Positions 7,318-16,085 of a stretch of 64,000 bases of DNA are shown piece after piece. The DNA is from G963704535 sp963704535 (GTDB lineage: Bacteria > Chloroflexota > Chloroflexia > Chloroflexales > Roseiflexaceae). The notes under the pieces are model-generated. The model was not told where the DNA came from. It did no database searches and was given only the letters and a program-made list of their open reading frames with translations. Position 1 is the stretch's first letter. Each line of letters starts with the position of its first letter. Where the stretch lies: positions 4,836,001-4,900,000 of the forward strand of contig OY969916.1 in NCBI GenBank assembly GCA_963704535.1. Reading direction: 5' to 3'. The position numbers and the translations under genes are program-made.

Positions 7318-9441
7318 TCAAAGCTGCGCCGGGCTGCTGAACATCAGCGGCAGGTAGGACTTGAACACCGTCGTGATCGAGAACGTCTGCGCGACCTGCG
7401 TCGCCGGGTTGAAGTTGGCGTCGCCCGGCTGGCTGGCCGTCACCGTGCATTTCCCCGCCCCGGCGATCGTGACCATATTCCCCGCGATCGTGCAGCTCCC
7501 CGCCGCGCTATAGCTCACCGGCAGCCCCGACGACGCGGACGCGCTCACGGCGAACGACGGATCCTTGTGGATCTTGTTCGGCAAAGGGGCAAAGCTAATC
7601 GTCTGGCTGGCCTTGGCGATGCTGAAGGTCCGTGCCAGCGGCGTCGCCGGGTTGAAGTTGGCGTCGCCCGGCTGGCTGGCCGTCACCGTGCAGCTCCCCG
7701 CCCCGGTGATCGTGACTAAGTTCCCCGCAATCGTACACTTCCCCGCCGCGCTAAAGCCGACCTCCAGCCCCGACGATGCGGCCGCGCTCACGGTGAACGG
7801 CGCAGTGCCATAGGTCTTGTTCGGCGGCGCGATGAATGTGAGCGTCTGGTCGGCCTTGGTGATGCTGAAGGTGTTGCTATGCGCGCTGCTCATCCCGCCG
7901 GCCGAGGCGGTGAGCTGATATCCGGTGCCGGCGTTGTTGATCGACAGTCCGTTGAAGGTTGCCACCCCGTTGAGCGCCTGGACGGTCACGGTGCCGCCGA
8001 GCGCCGCGCCGGGGGCGCCGGTGCCGCTCTTGATGGCGATCGAGACCGCACCATTGTAGCTAGTGTTGGTGTGGCCGGGCGTGTCCTGCACGATCACCAC
8101 CGGCTGGGGCGCCAGGGTCCCGTTCACTTTGGCGCCGCCGGGCTGAGTGCTGAAGACCACCCGCGGCCCCTGTGGCCCCAGGTCGATGTAGTTATGCAGG
8201 TACCAATCGGTGGTATCGTCGCTGGCCAGCACCACCAGGCCGGTCGAGCCATTGACATTCTGCTTAGTCGACGTCGCGTCGCTGATATGCGTATGGGTGC
8301 TGCTTTTGATGAATGGCGTACCCGCGCCGGCCGCGAACTGGATGTTGTCGATGCTGGTCTTCTTGTAGTAGACGTTGCCGCCGCCCTCGTCCGAGGAGAA
8401 CACGTAGAGCATCCGCTGGTCGGTGTCGATCAGCAGGAACGGCCGGGTGTGATTCTCGGCGCCGCTGGTGACAGTCGCCCGCTCCCAGCCCTCGTCTGCG
8501 CGGCGCACCAACAGCATGATCTGCGGCGTCGAGCTTGATGTACCATTAATCGATGTCTTGACAACCGCGAAGATATTGCCGGCATCATCAGCCTGGAGCG
8601 ACTTGAGATTAATATGGTCGTCGGCCAGCGGCGTGCTGCCCTGGCTGGCGGCCACGACGCCAGTCCAGGCGCTGTCTGCGGCCCCATCGACGTGGTAGGC
8701 GAAATAGAAGGATCTCGTTTTCTGATTGCTCCACAGCACGCCGATCTTGCCCTCGAAGGCCACGAGCGACGAGATGTCGTCGGCGTCGACGTTGACGCTG
8801 GTGGCCAGGCTGCCCAGCGGCGGGTTATAGGCCGCCGCCAGGCTCCAGACGTTGTCGGCGGTGGTGCTGTGGTTGACCCAAACCTTGCCGTTCTGGGTGT
8901 ACGTGAGCCAGAGCTTGCCGGTAGTATCCTTGTCGATCACGATCGTCTCGGCGCCGCCGTTCCGCACGGTGATCGGGCCGAAGTCGCGGGCGTAGACCTT
9001 GGTCGCCGGGTTATAGCTATAGCGGAAGAGCACTGCCGGGAGATCGCCGCCGGTGGACTCGTGCCCGCCGCCGGAGACGACGTAGAGGAATGTGCCGTCC
9101 CACAGGCAGTCGGCCTTGGTCTGCGGGCGATTGTCGAGTGGGGTGCCGGTATCGACCCAGGTCTGGGTGGCGATATTCAGCCAGTAGATATCGTATGCGC
9201 CGGTGGTGCGATTGAACAGGCTGCCCCACCAGCGCCCATCGTTGTACCAGAGCTTGCTTTGCGGCTTCTCGCCGGTTGGTGTCTGCACATTGCTGTTTTG
9301 AAAGGAGAAATCGGAGTAGCCGGCGGTCTCCACAGCCGCGCTGGTGACGGCGACCAGCTCGCGGCCGCTCCAGATCGGGGCGAACATGAGGATCAAGCCA
9401 ATGACAAGGTTGATCAGAACGAGGGCGGCACGACGGCGCAT
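7318..9441 (-). CDS. Exported beta-propeller-like protein with two Ig-type repeats
   Basis: A 707-aa protein with an N-terminal signal or anchor helix (LVLINLVIGLILMFAPIWSG). The first 430 residues are rich in W, Y and D and look like sialidase or exo-repeat beta-propeller blades, without a recognised catalytic signature. After a linker there is an Ig-like segment (PGGAKVNGTLAPQPVVIVQ). Two near-identical repeats of about 85 residues (SQTISFAPLPNKIH type, SCTIAGN, CTVTASQPGDANFNPAT) of the bacterial MBG/Ig-like kind follow. It ends FKSYLPLMFSSPAQL, the Y-L-P-L motif shared with other exported proteins here. The function is unknown and a surface location is inferred. Confidence 0.75.
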   Translation of the reverse strand: MRRRAALVLINLVIGLILMFAPIWSGRELVAVTSAAVETAGYSDFSFQNSNVQTPTGEKPQSKLWYNDGRWWGSLFNRTTGAYDIYWLNIATQTWVDTGTPLDNRPQTKADCLWDGTFLYVVSGGGHESTGGDLPAVLFRYSYNPATKVYARDFGPITVRNGGAETIVIDKDTTGKLWLTYTQNGKVWVNHSTTADNVWSLAAAYNPPLGSLATSVNVDADDISSLVAFEGKIGVLWSNQKTRSFYFAYHVDGAADSAWTGVVAASQGSTPLADDHINLKSLQADDAGNIFAVVKTSINGTSSSTPQIMLLVRRADEGWERATVTSGAENHTRPFLLIDTDQRMLYVFSSDEGGGNVYYKKTSIDNIQFAAGAGTPFIKSSTHTHISDATSTKQNVNGSTGLVVLASDDTTDWYLHNYIDLGPQGPRVVFSTQPGGAKVNGTLAPQPVVIVQDTPGHTNTSYNGAVSIAIKSGTGAPGAALGGTVTVQALNGVATFNGLSINNAGTGYQLTASAGGMSSAHSNTFSITKADQTLTFIAPPNKTYGTAPFTVSAAASSGLEVGFSAAGKCTIAGNLVTITGAGSCTVTASQPGDANFNPATPLARTFSIAKASQTISFAPLPNKIHKDPSFAVSASASSGLPVSYSAAGSCTIAGNMVTIAGAGKCTVTASQPGDANFNPATQVAQTFSITTVFKSYLPLMFSSPAQL

Positions 9442-9910
9442 GCACTACTCCTTTTTCGCTATGCTACGAATGAGCCCATGCTGCGCCAGCCACGCCTCCG
9501 CTCACGGACACAGCGCACCCGGACACGGCAAACGACGCTCTGGTGAGAGAGCGTAGCAGATCACATTGCGCTATAAGGCTCTTTGGTGCTTTACAGTTCT
9601 GGAAAAAAGAGGGTTGAAGGGGCAGCTCCCTCGATCTCTCCCCGCCTACATTGTAAAGTCGAGCGGCGTCGCCCGAAACCTTGCCTAGCGCAATAATTCA
9701 ACTGGCGCGATACAATAACAGCGTTAGTATACGCCTCGACACCGCCAACTCAAGTTACAGTTTTGTTAAGCGCATAGGCCGATCGCAGCGTGGCAGGGTC
9801 GTGCCGCCAGGCAGGGAGCTGGCTACGACGCAATTTCCGATCGAGATCCAGACCGACGCAGGCATTAAGCAAGGATTAAATCTTTCATATGTCGCCGGTC
9901 GCCAGATCGA

Positions 9911-10002
9911 TATAGCAAACCTATTTGAGTTGTAAATGTGGATGAGCTTTTCTGTGGGCTTCCCCCACACCCCCTTTTACGACTCATTTAGGAACGCTAT
10001 AG
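9911..10002. repeat. Family C MITE
   Basis: The left end is TATAGCAAACCTATTTGAGT and the right end is ACTCATTTAGGAACGCTATAG. They form imperfect terminal inverted repeats of about 30 bp around a CCCCCACACCCCC core. Near-identical copies lie at 33691, 43433, 56126 and 56218. Confidence 0.85.
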
Positions 10003-10040
10003 CAAGGTCGAGCACCCGCGCGCGGATCGCCGCAAAGGGG

Positions 10041-10046
10041 TATAAT
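10041..10046 (+). promoter_or_regulatory. -10 element upstream of corA
   Basis: TATAATAGGC lies 44 nt before the corA ATG. No TTGACA-like hexamer is found at the right distance. The same TATAATAGGC string precedes the cyclophilin gene, and TATAAT followed by AGGC precedes the S1 gene. Confidence 0.45.
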
Positions 10047-10089
10047 AGGCCGCAACTCTGGAGGACTGACGCCGCCGGGAGAGTTATCT

Positions 10090-11130
10090 ATGCCCGCACG
10101 CACCCTTCGCAAAAAATCGCCCAACGGCGCCCACCGACCACCTGCGACGCCCCCACTGGAGACGCGCCAGTTGGTCGTCTGCCAGGCCGACGGCCAGTTC
10201 GTCAGCAAGGTCAACCCCAGCGACATCAGCGAGATCATTAAAGACAAACAGAGCTTCGTCTGGCTCGACCTCCAGGACCCGCAGGAGCGCGAGATCAAGC
10301 TACTGCGCGACGAGTTCCACTTCCACCCGCTGGCGATCGAGGACGCCACCCGCCACCACGAGCGGCCCAAGCTGGATGCCTTCGACGGCTACTACTTCAT
10401 CGTCTTCTACGCGATGGAGTACGACGAGCAGCAGGGCCGCCTGACCACCGAGGCGATGAACCTGTTCATCGGCGCCAACTACCTCGTCAGCGTCCACAAA
10501 GGCCAGATCGCGGCGATTGGCGACACGATCAAGCGCTGGCAGAAGAACGAGGAGGAGTTCGGGCGCGACTCGGGCGCGCTGCTGTACCAACTGCTCGACG
10601 CGATCGTGGACGACTACTTTCCGGTGATCGACAAGCTGGCCGAGCGGGTTGAGGACATCGAGGCGCAGATCTTCGAACGCTTTCGCGAGGAGGCGCTCCA
10701 GGAGGTCTTCGGGCTCAAGCGCGACCTGCTGGCGGTGCGCCGGATCGTGGCCCCCGAGCGCGACGTGCTCAATGTGCTGATCCGCCGCGAGGTGCCGATC
10801 TTCGACCGCAGCACCATCCTGTACCTCCAGGATGTCTACGACCACATCGTGCGGATCACCGACAGCATCGACACCTACCGCGACCTGCTCTCCAGCGCGC
10901 TCGACGCGTTCCTATCGATCCAGTCGAACCAGCTCAACCAGGTCGTCAAGGTGCTGACGATCACCTCGATCGTGCTGATGACCGATGCGCTGATCGCCGG
11001 GATCTACGGGATGAACTTCGAATTTATACCCGGCCTGCACTCGGCCTATGGCTTCTGGGGGTCGATAGTAATGATGATCGTGCTCAACATCGGGCTGGTG
11101 CTGTTCTTCAAGTGGAGGAAGTGGCTCTAG
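10090..11130 (+). CDS. corA: CorA-type magnesium/divalent metal transporter
   Basis: A 346-aa CorA-family channel that forms pentamers in the inner membrane and passes Mg2+ or Co2+. There is a large cytosolic N-terminal alpha/beta domain, a long stalk helix (residues about 225-290), and two C-terminal membrane helices separated by the signature YGMNF (GMN motif, near residue 306) with the extracellular loop EFIPGLHSAYG. The C-terminus ends in a basic patch (FFKWRKWL). The next gene's ATG follows its TAG immediately, so it is likely co-transcribed with the HipA-like/DUF3037 pair. Confidence 0.93.
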   Translation: MPARTLRKKSPNGAHRPPATPPLETRQLVVCQADGQFVSKVNPSDISEIIKDKQSFVWLDLQDPQEREIKLLRDEFHFHPLAIEDATRHHERPKLDAFDGYYFIVFYAMEYDEQQGRLTTEAMNLFIGANYLVSVHKGQIAAIGDTIKRWQKNEEEFGRDSGALLYQLLDAIVDDYFPVIDKLAERVEDIEAQIFERFREEALQEVFGLKRDLLAVRRIVAPERDVLNVLIRREVPIFDRSTILYLQDVYDHIVRITDSIDTYRDLLSSALDAFLSIQSNQLNQVVKVLTITSIVLMTDALIAGIYGMNFEFIPGLHSAYGFWGSIVMMIVLNIGLVLFFKWRKWL

Positions 11131-11916
11131 ATGACGCTCAGAACCGTCACGGCCACCCGCTACGTCACGCCCCTACGCGAGGGCGGCTCACTCCCGGCGA
11201 TCGTCGAGGCCGACGATGACGGGCTGTATGTGCTCAAGTTTCGCGGGGCCGGCCAGGGACCGAAAGCGCTGATCGCCGAGCTGGTCGCCGGCGAGATCGG
11301 CCGCGCGCTGGGCCTGCCGGTGCCTGAGATCGTCCTGGTCGAGCTGGACCCGGAGCTGGGCCGCGCCGAGCCGGACATCGAGATCCAGGCGCTGATCCAG
11401 AACAGCGGCGGCCTCAACCTGGCCCTCGACTACCTGCCCGGCGCGAGCGGCTTCGACCCGCTCGACCGCGCGGCAGTGGACCCGGTGCTGGCCTCGGCGG
11501 TCGTCTGGTTCGACGCCTACGTAACCAACGTGGACCGCACGCCCCGCAACCCCAATCTGCTGTTCTGGCACAAGCGCCTCTGGCTGATCGACCACGGTGC
11601 CACGCTCTACTTCCACCATACCTGGAACGACAGCCTGGCTCGCAGCCGCAGCCCGTTCGCGCCGATCAAGGACCACGTGCTGCTGCCGGTGGCCGGCGCG
11701 CTTGCCGAGGCCGACGCCAGCCTGCGCGACCGCCTGCCGCCGGCCCTGCTGGAACAGATCGTCGCGCTTATTCCCGAAAGCTGGCTTGGCGCCCAGCCCG
11801 GCTTCGCCGGCCACGCCGAGCACCGCGCCGCCTACATCGGCTACCTCCGCAGCCGGCTTGACGCCGCACAGATCTTCGTCGAGGAGGCGCTCCATGCGCG
11901 CGCACAGCTCGTTTGA
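11131..11916 (+). CDS. HipA-like kinase-fold protein
   Basis: A 261-aa protein with a HipA/PI3K-like kinase core. It has a nucleotide-loop region near VLKFRGAGQGPKALIAELVA, a catalytic-loop analogue FDAYVTNVDRTPRNPNLLFW (Asp and Asn in the N-x-D-R-T-x2-N-x-N pattern), and a metal-binding LIDHGATLYF (the DFG analogue). HipA itself phosphorylates a tRNA synthetase; no target is evident here. Its end overlaps the DUF3037 gene start by 23 bp, a pairing seen in many bacteria, so the two proteins probably act together. It lacks the N-terminal subdomain of full-length HipA and has no HipB-like repressor next to it. Confidence 0.82.
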   Translation: MTLRTVTATRYVTPLREGGSLPAIVEADDDGLYVLKFRGAGQGPKALIAELVAGEIGRALGLPVPEIVLVELDPELGRAEPDIEIQALIQNSGGLNLALDYLPGASGFDPLDRAAVDPVLASAVVWFDAYVTNVDRTPRNPNLLFWHKRLWLIDHGATLYFHHTWNDSLARSRSPFAPIKDHVLLPVAGALAEADASLRDRLPPALLEQIVALIPESWLGAQPGFAGHAEHRAAYIGYLRSRLDAAQIFVEEALHARAQLV

Positions 11917-12379
11917 TTATGCGATCATCCGCGTGGTGCCGCTGGTCGAGCGCGGGGAGTTCATCAACGCCGGGGTGGTGCTGTTCTGCCGCACGCGCCG
12001 CTTCCTCGACGCGCGGATCGAGCTGGACCTGGGGCGGCTGGCGGCGCTGGCGCCCGACCACCTGGACCCCGCCGAGGTCCAGCGCCTGCTCGACCACCTC
12101 CCGCTGGTGTGCGCCGGCGGCACGGCCGCCGGCCCGATCGGCGAGCTGCCCCAGACCGAGCGGTTCCACTGGATCGTCGCCCCGCGCAGCACGATCATCC
12201 AGACATCGCCGGTTCACTCCGGCCTGTGCGAGAACCCCGCCGCCGCGCTAGAGCACCTGATGGCCACGATGGTGCGCCTGCCGGCCCTCACGACGGATAC
12301 AGCCGCCCCGCCTCCACCCGGATCTTGCGCGCCCGCTCAAGGAACGCCGCGTCAAAATCCTCCATCCCCGTCGCCGTGA
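11894..12379 (+). CDS. DUF3037 protein, partner of the HipA-like kinase
   Basis: A 161-aa protein whose first 130 residues (from FDYAIIRVVPLVERGEFINA, with GVVLFC and a conserved AP-S-I-Q segment near PRSTIIQTSPVHSG) match the DUF3037 family of unknown function. The ATG at 11894 overlaps the kinase gene, consistent with translational coupling. The last 30 residues (proline-rich) run on into the 3' end of the convergent recF gene. The overlap of 92 bp at 12288-12379 suggests either a recent loss of the original stop or tolerated antisense coding. Confidence 0.8.
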   Translation: MRAHSSFDYAIIRVVPLVERGEFINAGVVLFCRTRRFLDARIELDLGRLAALAPDHLDPAEVQRLLDHLPLVCAGGTAAGPIGELPQTERFHWIVAPRSTIIQTSPVHSGLCENPAAALEHLMATMVRLPALTTDTAAPPPPGSCAPAQGTPRQNPPSPSP

Positions 12380-13514
12380 CCAGCGTCTGCTGATCGGGCC
12401 GGTTGATCACCGCCAGCAGGTGGGTGCGCCGCTCGGCATCCAGCTCCGAGAGCAAGTCATCCAGCAGTAGCACCGGCGCATCGCCGGCGCGGGCGCGCAT
12501 CAGCTCGGCCTCGCCCAGCTTCAGCGCCAGCGTCGCGCTGCGCTGCTGCCCGCGCGAGCCGTAGGTGCCGATGCTGACGCCGCCCATCGTCAGCAGCAGG
12601 TCGTCGCGATGCGGGCCGATCAGCGTCTGCCCGCGGCCGATCTCATCGTCGCGCAGCCGCGCCAGGTGCGCCACAAAGGCCTGCTCGATCGCCCGCTCGG
12701 CCTCGACCCGGCCCTTTCCAGGGTCAGAGTCCTCCACGCTGGGCGCCAGCACGCCCTCCAGACCGGCCACGCTACTCTGATAGGTCGCCACCAGCGGTCG
12801 TGTGCCGGCGGTGACCTGGCAGAAGAGCGGCCCGACCAGCGTATTCAGCTCGGCCACCGCCGCCAGCCGCTCGCGCAGCACGTAGGCGCCGGCCAGTGAC
12901 AGCTCGCGATCCCAGAAGGCCAGCTCGTCGGCGGCCCCGCGCAGCGGGCGGCGCCGCTCGCGCCAGCCGCGCAGCAGGCTATTGCGCTGCTGGACGACCT
13001 TATTGTAGTGGGAGAGCGTGCGAACGTAGCGGCCATCGAGCTGGGAAAGGGTCACGTCGAGGTAGCGGCGCCGCTCGGACGGCGCCCCGGTGATCAGCGC
13101 CAGGTCGGCCGGGGTGAACAGTACCACCCGCAGGTTGCCGACCAAGTCGAGCGCCCGCACGGTCTTGCGATCGACGCGTACCGTCTTGATCGAGGCGCCA
13201 AGCAGTTGCCCCTCGTCGTCAGCGCGCCGCTGGATGACGGCCTCCAGGCGCACCTTGCCGTCGCTGCGGCGCACATCGCACACCAGCCGCGCGAACGGCG
13301 GCGTCCCGATATCGCCCTGCGACTCCCAGCGCACCACCTCGCGGTCGGCGCCGGCCCGCGGCGACTTGGTCGTCGCCAGCAGGAACAGCGCCTCCAAGAT
13401 CGTGGTCTTGCCGGCGGCATTCGGCCCGTAGAACAGCGTGGTGCCGGTCTCCAGGCCCAGTTCGAGCCGCTCGTAGTTGCGAAATTCGCGTAGGCTAAGG
13501 TGAGTGACGTGCAT
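12288..13514 (-). CDS. recF: DNA replication and repair protein RecF
   Basis: A 408-aa SMC-like ATPase that loads RecA at single-strand gaps with RecO and RecR. Visible: Walker A GPNAAGKTT (about residue 31), the RecF-type core FRNYERLELGLE, TLIGPHRDDL near residue 290, and the ABC signature/Walker B region VLLLDDLLSELDAERR near 350. The start MHVTHLSLREFRN at 13514 is preferred over the ATG at 13535. It is not in the usual dnaA-dnaN-recF-gyrB arrangement. It follows the DUF4058 gene so closely (1 bp apart) that co-transcription is likely. Confidence 0.93.
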   Translation of the reverse strand: MHVTHLSLREFRNYERLELGLETGTTLFYGPNAAGKTTILEALFLLATTKSPRAGADREVVRWESQGDIGTPPFARLVCDVRRSDGKVRLEAVIQRRADDEGQLLGASIKTVRVDRKTVRALDLVGNLRVVLFTPADLALITGAPSERRRYLDVTLSQLDGRYVRTLSHYNKVVQQRNSLLRGWRERRRPLRGAADELAFWDRELSLAGAYVLRERLAAVAELNTLVGPLFCQVTAGTRPLVATYQSSVAGLEGVLAPSVEDSDPGKGRVEAERAIEQAFVAHLARLRDDEIGRGQTLIGPHRDDLLLTMGGVSIGTYGSRGQQRSATLALKLGEAELMRARAGDAPVLLLDDLLSELDAERRTHLLAVINRPDQQTLVTATGMEDFDAAFLERARKIRVEAGRLYPS

Positions 13515-13515
13515 A

Positions 13516-14415
13516 CTACTCGCTTGTACTCTCACGAGGCAGCACGCCGGCGGCCTTCAAGCGTTCGCGCGCCCACGCGGCGACCGCGCCTTCAAGCGGA
13601 ACATCGGACGGGCGCGTATAGTCGACCGACAGATCGTAACTGAGCGCGTCGTAGATCGTATCCAGGGCCTGCTGAAGGTCCAAGCTCACATCGGGATCGC
13701 CTGCCAGGAGCGGGATCGGAATTTGCGGCAGCCGATCGGCCAACTGAATCGGCCAGACATCCACAATCGGGCGCCGCTCGGCCCGGCCGACGAAGACGAA
13801 GTAGGGTGCCGGCGGCAATGGCTCCTGCATCGGCACGCGCTGCCCCGAGCGCAGCAGGTCGATCTCGACCAAGTGCGCCGCGCTCAACAAGATCCGCTGG
13901 CGCTTGTCGAGGTACTCGCGGTAGCCCTCGCCGCGCTTGTTCGTCGGCGATAGGATCTTGATTGCCGTAACCAGCTCGCGCCGCGCCACATCGCGGATCT
14001 CGATCGAGACTTGTGGTACACGCACCGGCATCACTGTCGCAAGCTGGAGCGGTGGCGTGACGGCAAGCGCGCCGGCGCCCATGGCTCCTTCCGCAGCCGC
14101 GCGCGACACGATCACATCAGAGACGGTCTGAAAAGGGGGAGTTTGAGGGGTCAGCCCCCTCAAGACCTCTTTTCCACCATGGATTGCGAGTGACACGCAA
14201 GCCTTTTCAGACAGATTATCAGGATAGATGTCGCTGCCAGAGATCGCGACATCGTCAGGGATCTCGGTCACGAAGCGCCGCACCGTTCGGGCGATATACT
14301 TCGGGCGTAATCTGGGGGCGAGCTGGCGCGCGATCTCGGAGCCAAGCTCGGCGTGAACGCTGATCCACTCGGCGCCTTCGAGATAGGGGTCCATTCCTGG
14401 AAAGGGTGACGGCAT
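13516..14415 (-). CDS. DUF4058 family protein with an in-frame MITE insertion
   Basis: A 299-aa protein with the DUF4058 hallmark N-terminus MPSPFPGMDPYLE, a tryptophan and VHAEL nearby, then IEIRD, KILSPTNKRGEGYREYLDKR and a C-terminal YTRP/PLEGAVAAWARERLKAAG region. The fold resembles restriction-endonuclease-like proteins, but no biochemical role is established. Residues about 66-98 are encoded by a family A MITE (14120-14218) translated in frame and including LTPQTPPFQTVSD. Removing it joins ISGSDIYPDN to VIVSRAAAEG, so the insertion sits in what looks like a loop. Whether the protein still folds is unknown. Confidence 0.82.
   Translation of the reverse strand: MPSPFPGMDPYLEGAEWISVHAELGSEIARQLAPRLRPKYIARTVRRFVTEIPDDVAISGSDIYPDNLSEKACVSLAIHGGKEVLRGLTPQTPPFQTVSDVIVSRAAAEGAMGAGALAVTPPLQLATVMPVRVPQVSIEIRDVARRELVTAIKILSPTNKRGEGYREYLDKRQRILLSAAHLVEIDLLRSGQRVPMQEPLPPAPYFVFVGRAERRPIVDVWPIQLADRLPQIPIPLLAGDPDVSLDLQQALDTIYDALSYDLSVDYTRPSDVPLEGAVAAWARERLKAAGVLPRESTSE
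14120..14218. repeat. Family A MITE inside the DUF4058 reading frame
   Basis: The left end GACGGTCTGAAAAGG and right end CCTTTTCAGACAGATTATC form terminal repeats around the palindrome GAGGGGTCAGCCCCCTC. The host frame stays open across it. Confidence 0.85.
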
Positions 14416-14460
14416 GGCATCTCCTCGTCGCTGCGTGCCGTCAATTATAGCATTGTTGAG

Positions 14461-15498
14461 CTACATCCGCTCCAACTTGAGCTGCCGTAGCGCCGCCAGG
14501 TCGCCGCAGCCGCTGCAAAACATCGCCACCCGTAGCTCGTCGATGTAGGCCCGCAGCCCGGCAATCACCGCTGCAGCGCCTTCCTCGGCAGTCGCCGGCT
14601 CAAGCGCCGGCCTGGCGGTGCCGGCCAGGTCGGCGCCCAGCGCGAGCGCCTTCGCGATATCGACCCCGCTGCGGATGCCGCCGCTGCCGATCAGGGTGAT
14701 CTGGGGCAGGGCCGCGCGCACCTGGCGGATGGCCTCGGTGGTGGGGATGCCCCAGCCGGCGAAGGCGCTCGCCACCCGCGCGCCCATCGCGCTGGTCTGG
14801 CGGAAGCGCTCGACCTCGCTCCAACTGGTGCCGCCGGCACCGGCCACGTCGATCGCCCAGACCCCAGCCTCGACCAGCCGCCGCGCCGTGCCGGCGCCAA
14901 TGCCGTTGCCGACTTCCTTTGCGATCACCGGCACACCGACGCACCGGCAGACCTGCTCGACCCGCCGCAGCAGCCCCTTGAAGTTGGTGTTGCCCTCCGG
15001 CTGCACTGCCTCCTGCAAGGCGTTGAAGTGCAGGATCAAGGCATCGGCCTCGATCATTTCGACCACGCGCCGGCACTCGTCCACGCCGTAGCCATAGTTG
15101 AGTTGGACCGCGCCCAGATTCGCCAGCAGCGGGATGCGCGGCGCCACGCGGCGCACCTGGTAGGTATAGGCCAGCCGCTCATCGCGCAGAGCCGAGCGCT
15201 GCGAGCCCACGCCCATCGCCAGGCCAAGCGTCTCGGCCGCCTCGGCCAGCGCCATATTGATCCGCGCGACATCGGGGGCGCCGCCGGTCATCGAGCTGAG
15301 CAGCAGCGGCGCACGCAGCGGCTTGCCCAGAAAGGTCGTCGTCGTGTTGATCTCGGCCAGGTCCAGCTCGGGCAGCGCCTCGTGCGGAAGACGGTAGGCC
15401 GAGAAGCCGGTGTACACCCCCTTCGCCGAAACATCCTCGTCCAACACGATCCGCACATGGTCCAGCTTGCGGCTGATCGTGCTATCGTTCTCTGTCAT
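14461..15498 (-). CDS. fni: Type 2 isopentenyl-diphosphate delta-isomerase
   Basis: A 345-aa FMN-dependent enzyme interconverting IPP and DMAPP for isoprenoid synthesis in the cytosol. Recognisable: RKLDHVRIVLDEDV at the N-terminus, LLLSSMTGGAPDVARIN, GVGSQRSAL, the FNALQEAVQPEGNTNFKGL metal/substrate loop (H-x-N-x-x-Q-E-x-x-x-P-E), VIAKEVGNGIG, and the FMN phosphate loop GSGGIRSGVDIAKALALGAD. The start MTENDST at 15498 is chosen. The frame stays open about 70 codons upstream, but that part is translated from GC-rich repeats. It is unrelated to type 1 Idi. Confidence 0.94.
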   Translation of the reverse strand: MTENDSTISRKLDHVRIVLDEDVSAKGVYTGFSAYRLPHEALPELDLAEINTTTTFLGKPLRAPLLLSSMTGGAPDVARINMALAEAAETLGLAMGVGSQRSALRDERLAYTYQVRRVAPRIPLLANLGAVQLNYGYGVDECRRVVEMIEADALILHFNALQEAVQPEGNTNFKGLLRRVEQVCRCVGVPVIAKEVGNGIGAGTARRLVEAGVWAIDVAGAGGTSWSEVERFRQTSAMGARVASAFAGWGIPTTEAIRQVRAALPQITLIGSGGIRSGVDIAKALALGADLAGTARPALEPATAEEGAAAVIAGLRAYIDELRVAMFCSGCGDLAALRQLKLERM

Positions 15499-15718
15499 GG
15501 GTGCGATCCTCGATGCTGGTCGGCCAAACCTGCAACGATGATACCGATCCCGCCTACATATGTCAAATCGAGGCAAGCGCCGAGGTGGCCCGCCCACCAT
15601 CCTTCCGCGCACCGACCAACACCCGCCGCGACCACAACGTGGGCCGTGCGCCCACCATCGTCCGCCGCGACCACAACGTGGCCGTGCGCCCTCATCGCCC
15701 GCCGCGACCACAACGTGG

Positions 15719-15787
15719 GTAGGGGCGCAGCAGTTGCCCTTATCGACAACGTGCGTTGATCGATAGATGCAACTGCTGCGCCCCTAC
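15719..15787. repeat. Inverted repeat with 19-bp perfect arms
   Basis: GTAGGGGCGCAGCAGTTGC (15719-15737) pairs with its exact reverse complement at 15769-15787, separated by a 31-bp loop. There is no U-tract, so it resembles a small mobile palindrome more than a terminator. Confidence 0.8.
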
Positions 15788-15846
15788 GGCATTCATCGCG
15801 CCACGATGGTGGAACGGCGCGCCCCCACGGCACGCATCGCGCCACG

Positions 15847-15912
15847 GCTGGTTTGGTCGCGATCAGCCGCTGGTTTGGTCGCGATCAGCCGCTGGTTTGG
15901 TCGCGATCAGCC
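15847..15912. repeat. Three tandem 22-bp direct repeats
   Basis: Exact repetition of a 22-mer (GCTGGTTTGGTCGCGATCAG followed by CC) without spacers. It is not CRISPR-like because there is nothing between the copies. Confidence 0.85.
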
Positions 15913-16055
15913 GCTGGGTAACTGTTCAGACTTGGGGTTTTAACGCAAAGACGCCAAGGGGCAAAGGCGCGGAGATCGGGCCTCTATAACATCTTTGCAC
16001 CTTTGCATCTTTGCGCCTTTGCGTTAAATGTGAACAGTGACGCTGCTGGGTGATT

Positions 16056-16085
16056 TTGCTTGCTCAGAGCCAGATCGCGTATAAT
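16056..16085 (+). promoter_or_regulatory. Sigma70-type promoter of the cyclophilin gene
   Basis: TTGCTT, an 18-bp gap, then TATAAT (16080-16085), about 120 nt upstream of the GTG start. Confidence 0.5.

Larger units (their letters stand above)
9442..10089. other. Gene-free stretch with two MITEs and the corA promoter region
   Basis: No convincing gene is present. It holds a family B element (about 9583-9686, ending GAAACCTTGCCTAG), an AT-richer stretch, a family C element (9911-10002) and a -10-like TATAAT at 10041-10046. The short open frame 9681-9935 starts inside one MITE and ends inside another, so it is not called. Confidence 0.7.

Noticed and set aside
9681..9935. 84-aa plus-strand frame
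   Set aside because: Its start lies at the edge of one MITE and its end in another, there is no ribosome site, and no recognisable protein features.
15617..15912. Short repeats considered as a CRISPR array
   Set aside because: The copies are either directly adjacent or separated by uneven, related sequence. No unique spacers of constant length and no cas genes.
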